Below are positions 58,661 to 64,000 of a stretch of 64,000 nucleotides of DNA, piece after piece; positions within the stretch are counted from its first letter, which is position 1; the number at the start of each line of letters is the position of its first letter. Source of the DNA: an uncultured Pseudomonadales bacterium. Lineage in GTDB: Bacteria; Pseudomonadota; Gammaproteobacteria; Pseudomonadales; Azotimanducaceae. The stretch is from contig OY282379.1 in NCBI GenBank assembly GCA_958295875.1, positions 3,625,046 to 3,689,045 of the forward strand, given 5' to 3'. The notes under the pieces are model-generated. The model did not search any database. It had not been told where the DNA came from and saw only the letters and a program-made list of their open reading frames with translations. The position numbers and the translations under genes are program-made.

Positions 58661-60420
58661 GGTGGCGGCGCTGGCCCGCCGTTGCGGGTGAGCACCATCT
58701 CGTTCATCGCGCCGCCCTTGATGGCCATCGGATAAACATGCTCGTCTGGATCGATCCAAGCATCCAAGAAGACGAGCCGATCCTTGTACTTGTCGCTGAA
58801 TATCTCGGCCACGACGGCTTCAAGCTCCGGCAATGTGTCCACGCGGAAGCCGGCGTGCCCAAAGGACGCCGCCAACGCAACGAAATCCGGCAGCGCGTCC
58901 TTGTAGGTGCTGTGCGAATGGCGTCCGCCGTACTGCATGTCTTGCCACTGCTTCACCATGCCGAGGGCTTGGTTGTTGAGGTTGATGATCTTGATGGGCA
59001 GCGCGTACTGCATGCAGGTGGAGAGCTCCTGCATGTTCATCATGAAGCTGCCTTCGCCAGTGACGCACACCACCTGCGCATCCGGAAACGCGAACTGCGC
59101 GCCCATGGCGGCTGGCAAGCCGAAGCCCATCGTGCCGAGGCCGCCAGAGTTGATCCAGCGCCGCGGCTCGTCGAACAAATAGTATTGCGCCGCGAACATC
59201 TGGTGCTGGCCCACATCGGCGGTGACGTAGGCCTCGCCCCGCGTGGCGCGATACACCGCCTGCACCACTTGCTGCGGCAACAGCGGCGCGTCGCCACGCG
59301 CCCGTTGATCGTGATCCAACCCGAAGCGGCGGCGCCAGCCATCGATGCGCCGCCACCATGCGTCGATGGCATCGCGGTCGATGGCGTCGGGGTTGCGCTC
59401 AAGCTCCGTCTCCAAGCGGCCCAACATGCCCGTCAGCGCCGGCGCCGCGGCACCGACGATGGGGATGTCCGCCGGGATGATCTTCGAGATGGAGGCCGGG
59501 TCCACATCCAGATGGATGAACTTCGCGTCTGGACAGAACTTCGCCGGATTGTTGGTGACGCGATCATCAAAGCGGGCGCCCACGGCGAAGATCACGTCCG
59601 CATGATGCATGGCGAGGTTGGCCTCGAACGTGCCATGCAAGCCCAACATGCCGAGGAAGCGCCGGTCTGTGCCGGGGAAACCGCCGAGGCCCATCAAGGT
59701 GTTGGTGACCGGGTAATCCAAGCGGCGCGCGATGGCGGTGAGCGCCTCTGCCGCGTCGCCCTGCACCACCCCGCCGCCGCTGTAGATCACCGGGCGTTTG
59801 GCGGCAAGCAGCAGCTTCACCGCGGCGCGGATCTGGCCGCTGTGTCCGTGCGCGACCGGATTGTAGGAGCGCATGGCCACGTCCTTCGGATAGGCGTACT
59901 CGAACTTGGCGTTCGGGTCCGTCGCATCCTTCGGCACATCGATGACCACCGGCCCTGGGCGCCCCGAGGCCGCAATGTAGAACGCCTTCTTCACCGCCAT
60001 GGGGATTTCCGCGGCGTTGCGCACCAAGAAACTGTGTTTCACCACTGGGCGCGAAACGCCCACCATGTCCGTTTCTTGGAAGGCGTCCGTGCCAAGCTGA
60101 TCCGTCGGCACTTGGCCAGAGATGACGACGATGGGCGTCGAATCCATGTGCGCCGTGGCGATGCCGGTGATGGTATTGGTGGCGCCGGGGCCGGAGGTGA
60201 CGAGCACCACGCCGGGGCGCCCGGTGGCGCGGGCGTAGCCATCGGCCATGTGGGCGGCCGCTTGCTCGTGGCGCACGAGGATGTGCTCCACCTTCTGCTG
60301 CTTGAAGATGGCGTCGTAGATGTGCAGCGCGGCGCCACCGGGATAGCCGAACAGATACTCCACGCCTTCGTCCTGGAGCGCGCGAACGAGCATGTCGGCG
60401 CCGGACAGCATCTCGGCCAT
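58657..60420 (-). CDS. ilvB: Acetolactate synthase large subunit
   Basis: Catalytic ThDP/FAD subunit of acetohydroxyacid synthase, 587 aa, first gene of the ilv operon. Glu in VRHEQAAAHMADGYARATG (about residue 51) activates ThDP, SGPGATNTITGIATAH follows, and the ThDP-Mg motif region is GEGSFMMNMQEL with NNQALGMVKQW. Start ATG 60420 has GGGAG at the expected distance. A hairpin in the leader is noted separately. The symbol may equally be ilvI or ilvG. Confidence 0.93.
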
Positions 60421-60442
60421 GAAGTCTCCCGGGGATGCGCAG

Positions 60443-60471
60443 GCCCCGCGTGGCGAAACGGGGCATTTTTT
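60443..60471 (+). terminator. Terminator-like hairpin between ilvB and DUF488 genes
   Basis: GCCCCG at 60443-60448 pairs with CGGGGC at 60459-60464, with a ten-base loop, followed by A and T6. The T-run is on the + strand, so it would stop rightward transcripts antisense to ilvB before they enter the DUF488 gene; on the ilvB strand the stem has no U-tail and could only be a leader structure. Confidence 0.55.
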
Positions 60472-60614
60472 CGTTTGCCGGGGCGCTTGTCAAACGCGGG
60501 ACGGGTAACGGAGGCCGAGAGTCAGCGGCGCTCCGCTCGACAAGCTGGGTGTTGTACCGTTTGATTCACGATGGCGACCCGCTAGGAGCTCATTGCCGCG
60601 ATGGTCAAGTACAG

Positions 60615-61211
60615 ATGAACGACTGCGCCGTATACACGGTTGGCCACTCTAACCACTCCTTGGCCGCTTTTCTGGCACTGCTCGACGACGCTGGCGTCGC
60701 CGCCGTCGCCGATGTGCGCTCGGCGCCCTACAGCCGGTTCAATCCGCAGTTCAACCGCGAAACACTCGCCGACGCCCTAAGAAAAAAGGGCTTGGACTAC
60801 GTCTACATGGGGCGTGAATTCGGCGGGCGCAGCGACGATCCGCGTTGTTACGAGGGCGGACGCATCTGCTACGACCGCGTGGCCGAGGCCGCACGTTTCA
60901 AGGACAGCGTCGGCCGGTTGCTGCACGACGCTGGCAAGCGTTCTATGGCGCTGATGTGCGCGGAGAAGGAACCGCTGGATTGTCACCGTACGCTACTGGT
61001 GTCCCCAGCGTTGGTCAATCAAGGCTTGGGTGTCACCCATATCCACGCCGACGGTATGCTAGAACCACACGGCGAAGCGATGGACCGGCTGCTGGCCAAG
61101 TTCAATCTGCTCCGGCAGGACCTATTCGCCCAGCCGCGCGCGGCGTTGGTCGAAGCGGCCATCCAGCGACAGGCGGCTCGCATCGGCCATGTGGAACGCA
61201 AGTTCATGTAG
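60615..61211 (+). CDS. DUF488 family protein
   Basis: DUF488-family protein, 198 aa, function uncertain (predicted nucleic-acid-associated). Signature segments are YTVGHSNHSLAAFLALL, DVRSAPYSRFNPQFN and CAEKEPLDCHRTLLV. The ATG at 60615 overlaps the TGA of a five-codon mini-ORF (ATG 60601) that has GGAG upstream, so translation may be re-initiated there. The gene is divergent from ilvB, separated by the terminator-like hairpin. Confidence 0.85.
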   Translation: MNDCAVYTVGHSNHSLAAFLALLDDAGVAAVADVRSAPYSRFNPQFNRETLADALRKKGLDYVYMGREFGGRSDDPRCYEGGRICYDRVAEAARFKDSVGRLLHDAGKRSMALMCAEKEPLDCHRTLLVSPALVNQGLGVTHIHADGMLEPHGEAMDRLLAKFNLLRQDLFAQPRAALVEAAIQRQAARIGHVERKFM

Positions 61212-61305
61212 CCGGAAAGTGCCGACGCCGATGTTCGTGGGCCTGAACTTGGCATCGGCCAAACGGTCGGCCAGTCCTTCCGCAGACGCCCCGACCACGC
61301 CCTCG

Positions 61306-62379
61306 TTAACCGATCGGCGAGTTGCCCCTCAGCAAGCGTCGCGCTCGGCTCAGCAGTTCTTCCGCGCTTGAGCAGTCGATCACCAGGTCGCCGGCAAGCG
61401 CCAGTCGATCGGCATCCTCCTCGTCCGCCAAGAGCCGGCCGAACTCGTCCCCCGCCTCAAGGCCAAAGCGCTTGGTGGCTTGGCGACGCAGCAGCGTCCT
61501 GCTTCGGGATGTGCCTTCCCTCAAGCCCTCGGTTCTGCCCTCGGCTCTCCCCTCGGTTCTGCCCTCGGTTCTACCCTCGGCAATGGCGTTTTGCCGCCAT
61601 TCGGTGATTGCCTCCGCCAGCATGGTGGGCTCCTCCATGTAACGCAGCGCCTGCTGCATATGTTGATGCCGGTCACCGGCCTCGTCGCCGGCGAAGCGGG
61701 CGATCAGCATTCGCATCAGCGCCCGCGCCAGTCTATTCGCAAAAGCCTGCCGCTCCGCGCCCAAACCGGCCGGTCGCAGCCCGTCGAACAGCGCCTTCGC
61801 CAGCGCCGGCACGGATTCCGCCTGCCGGCTTGCCAGCAGCCGCAGCAGCGCGGCGACCGGGTTCGAGCGTCCATCCTCCGCCGTCAAGTTCGCAGCGTCA
61901 AGGCAAAGGAACTCAAGACGCGCCTGCCAGTTGCCCCAGCCCGCCGGCGTCGGCGCCGTCAACTCGTCGAGAGTCTCTGGACGCCAGCGCCGGCCTCCGG
62001 TGTAGACCACCACCGGCAACACCCGCGGCAGCAGGTCGCCGGCGCGCAGTCCGCCCTCGGCGGCCACCTCCTGGCGCAGCAGCGCCACGTAGATCTCCAT
62101 GCGCAGCGCCATGGCGCGGTCCGGCGAGGACTGGAACTCCAGCGCCAGCAACGCCTCCGCTCCCGAGCCCACCACAACGCCGGCCCGCTCTACGGTTCCA
62201 ACCGCCCAAGCCATGTCGGCGCGGCGGCGCTGCCCGCTCGCGGCGACATGCTCGGTCGGCAGACGGCGCAGCCGGCGCGGGTCCAGCTCTGCGGTGGCGT
62301 CCTCCGGCAGCAATTCCAACAGGTCGCGCGTCATGTCGGCATCCGCGAATGCAGTTCGACAGATGTCGTCTTCGTGCAT
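61306..62379 (-). CDS. Rpn/PDDEXK-type putative nuclease with EGRT repeats
   Basis: Putative recombination-promoting nuclease/transposase-like (Rpn, YhgA-like) protein, 357 aa. The PD-(D/E)xK-type core shows RRADMAWAV and ALLALEFQSSPDRAMALRMEIYVALL (E-x-Q variant) and VLPVVVYTGGRRW. From about residue 258 it carries tandem EGRT/EGRA units encoded by 12-base repeats (61526-61573), which often vary in number in this family. ATG at 62379 begins MHEDDICRTAFAD; longer frame upstream is unlikely. Confidence 0.75.
   Translation of the reverse strand: MHEDDICRTAFADADMTRDLLELLPEDATAELDPRRLRRLPTEHVAASGQRRRADMAWAVGTVERAGVVVGSGAEALLALEFQSSPDRAMALRMEIYVALLRQEVAAEGGLRAGDLLPRVLPVVVYTGGRRWRPETLDELTAPTPAGWGNWQARLEFLCLDAANLTAEDGRSNPVAALLRLLASRQAESVPALAKALFDGLRPAGLGAERQAFANRLARALMRMLIARFAGDEAGDRHQHMQQALRYMEEPTMLAEAITEWRQNAIAEGRTEGRTEGRAEGRTEGLREGTSRSRTLLRRQATKRFGLEAGDEFGRLLADEEDADRLALAGDLVIDCSSAEELLSRARRLLRGNSPIG
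61526..61573. repeat. Four 12-bp tandem repeats
   Basis: Four units of CCCTCGGTTCTG with small changes, then a partial fifth, inside the nuclease gene. On the coding strand each unit gives Glu-Gly-Arg-Thr/Ala, so copy number can change without shifting the frame. Confidence 0.9.
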
Positions 62380-62570
62380 GCCGGCCAGTTTGGTCGGCGA
62401 CGAGCGTGCGGCGCTAGCGACATTTGCCCGATTCGGCCCGCGACATCGCTGCAATCGTTGTGCGCCTGCACATCGGGCCGCGGGGCTCGCGTGGTCGATT
62501 GCCCGATTGCTTCAACCGACATCAGGCACGCATCGCGGTGTCTCCCGCTCTCGCGGAAGCCCCTGCCCCG

Positions 62571-64000
62571 CTATATCGATTTCTCCAAAGAGACATACAG
62601 CAGCCGATTGGCATAGACCGGGCTTGAACGCCCGGTGGCGAGCACGTTGCGAATGCTCTCCGGCGCGATGCCGTCGATGGCCCAATCCCGAGCGCGGTAG
62701 CGTTCGAGGTAAACCCCGCCCAACACGGCAAGGCCGCCCCTCAACCGGTGGCGCACCCGGATGTCCAACGATCTGTGCCGCGAGACCAAGTCTGGGAACT
62801 GGCTGAGCGCCGCGTCGAACATCGTCGCGTAGGCGCCCAATCCATCCGACGATGCAGCATCCAGCGTGACGTCGATACGCCAGCGCCGCACTTGAAAGTC
62901 CAAGCGGGCGGCAGCGGTCGCCACGGTGTCGCGCGTGTCGTAGCGCCAGTCGGCCGCCGCGAACGCCGCGCTGCCGGTGGTCGTCGAGCGGCGGCCATCG
63001 ACGCCGTAGGACGCCGTAACCGAGGCATGGCGTAAAGCGTAGGCGAAGTCCGCATTCCAGCCGCGGGCCGCGGTGCGTTGCAGACCCAGCGCGGAATCCG
63101 GGTAACCGTGTCGGCGAGAGTGCGCTTGCAGCCCAGCCGCCAAAGCATCGCGCCGGTAGCGCAGCGAGCCCTGCCAGACCGTCTCCACGCGGGGCGCATG
63201 GTAGTAGCGGCGCGTGAGTGGGTTGTTCGCCGTGTTGGCGAAGAAATCGGCCGCGGCGCGCCGTGCCCGGGAACGCTTGGCGCTCAACTGCCAATTGCCA
63301 AATTGCCGGCTCGCCTCCAGATAGACGCCGCGTTCCTGGTTGTGGCCAATCTCGAGGCTCGAGCGGGCCGCTTCCCGGCGCACAAGACCTGCGGTCCAGC
63401 GCAGGCGCCTCGGCGTTCGGTAGCGCAAGCGCACATCAGTTTGGCGACGCTCAAAGAAAAACCCATGCACGGTCTGCGTCGCGGTGGGAAGCAAATCGCC
63501 CAGCACCGGCGTGAAGGCCGCGGCGACGCGGCTGTCGGCACGGTCATCAGTGGTGTGGGAGACTGTCAGCCGCAGCTTGGGGTGGAGGCTGGTGAGCAAA
63601 ACGATGCGCCCGTATCGGGATCGGCGATGGCCGTTCAAGCCATCGGCCGGCAGCGGCGCGTCGAGGCGCGGGTTGGTCGTGTAGGGGAGAAAGGCCGCGT
63701 CCTGGCTGGTTTTGCCGCCGGCCAGCGTCGCGCGGAGCGTGGTGCGCGCGCCAAGTTGGAACTTGGCAACGAGGCGCAGCAAGTCAGTGGCGTTGTCCGG
63801 CGCGGTGGCGCTGCGCCTCGTCGCCAAGCCATAGTACGGGTTCTGCCAAACCAAGGCCGCTTCGCCGTTCGCGAACGTGCGCCGCTCGTACGACGCATCG
63901 AACAACGCTCGCGCGCCGCTGAAACGCCAGCCGAGCAGCACCTCTTGCGTGCGTTGGTCGATGGGCTGCGGCAGCGCCGCCGCTTGGTAGAAGGCGTCGC
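62571..64000 (-). CDS. MtrB/PioB-family outer-membrane protein (partial)
   Basis: C-terminal about 476 residues of a large beta-barrel of the MtrB/PioB type; the start lies beyond the right end of the window. Alternating strands run throughout. DAAFLPYTTNPRLDAPLPADGLNG and the end YLERYRARDWAIDGIAPESIRNVLATG are typical of the family, whose members surround periplasmic multihaem cytochromes to move electrons across the outer membrane. The frame is open to 64000. Any partner MtrA/PioA cytochrome would be upstream, outside the window. Confidence 0.72.
   Translation of the reverse strand, partial: DAFYQAAALPQPIDQRTQEVLLGWRFSGARALFDASYERRTFANGEAALVWQNPYYGLATRRSATAPDNATDLLRLVAKFQLGARTTLRATLAGGKTSQDAAFLPYTTNPRLDAPLPADGLNGHRRSRYGRIVLLTSLHPKLRLTVSHTTDDRADSRVAAAFTPVLGDLLPTATQTVHGFFFERRQTDVRLRYRTPRRLRWTAGLVRREAARSSLEIGHNQERGVYLEASRQFGNWQLSAKRSRARRAAADFFANTANNPLTRRYYHAPRVETVWQGSLRYRRDALAAGLQAHSRRHGYPDSALGLQRTAARGWNADFAYALRHASVTASYGVDGRRSTTTGSAAFAAADWRYDTRDTVATAAARLDFQVRRWRIDVTLDAASSDGLGAYATMFDAALSQFPDLVSRHRSLDIRVRHRLRGGLAVLGGVYLERYRARDWAIDGIAPESIRNVLATGRSSPVYANRLLYVSLEKSI

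Noticed and set aside
61526..61573. Short regular repeats that might suggest a CRISPR-like array
   Set aside because: Units are 12 bases, directly contiguous without spacers and in frame within a protein-coding gene.

Overview
The window looks like part of the chromosome of a GC-rich (roughly 65% by eye) gammaproteobacterium. The lineage call rests on bamC, bepA, tusA, msrPQ, the gene order ilvB-ilvH-ilvC-pssA and dapA-bamC. Fatty-acid and CoA enzymes, LLM-class oxidoreductases, a P450 and a MtrB/PioB-type porin suggest a free-living or host-associated uncultured heterotroph. No tRNA, rRNA or CRISPR array was recognised.

Layout. 0-3.6 kb: accessory edge with a secreted M12-like metalloprotease, a decayed tyrosine-recombinase fragment, a small unknown ORF, a coiled-coil membrane protein and a (TG)33 microsatellite. 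3.6-7.0 kb: spermidine/putrescine-type ABC importer (ATPase, binding protein, one permease; no second permease). 7-15.2 kb: LLM oxidoreductase, cyclopropane-fatty-acid synthase, CoA-transferase, glucokinase, DUF2235 hydrolase and two overlapping acyl-CoA dehydrogenases. 15.4-26 kb: envelope and housekeeping genes (bepA, tusA, AI-2E-type exporter, dapA, bamC, MBL hydrolase, SPOR protein, DUF5916 outer-membrane protein). 26-27 kb: quinone oxidoreductase.

27.2-36.2 kb is an accessory, defence-like region. Related transposase tail remnants at 27.27 and 30.04 kb bracket a compact AT-richer three-gene operon: a pentapeptide-repeat protein with a channel-like membrane tail, a nucleotidyltransferase, and a small helical protein with an R-x5-H motif. 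Next come an orphan beta-type DNA methyltransferase, a probable selenoprotein (GrdB/PrdB-like reductase) read through an in-frame TGA with a SECIS-like hairpin, a cytochrome P450, and a methyltransferase plus putative restriction-endonuclease pair.

36.4-64 kb: MFS transporter, Tat-exported aldo/keto reductase and lipoprotein carboxylesterase; a MoxR/BchI-like AAA ATPase with a VWA protein; beta-oxidation enzymes; a MoCF-domain protein; an SDR lacking the canonical catalytic Tyr/Lys; a DegT-type aminotransferase; larC-larB-larE for the nickel-pincer cofactor (without larA); a VC_2705-type sodium symporter with its DUF4212 partner; msrPQ; the ilvB-ilvH-ilvC-pssA operon; DUF488; an Rpn-like nuclease; and the C-terminal part of a MtrB/PioB outer-membrane protein running off the right end.

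The most interesting items are the TGA-containing reductase with its hairpin, which conventional gene calling splits into two ORFs, and the IS-bracketed operon of channel-like protein, nucleotidyltransferase and HEPN-like protein.
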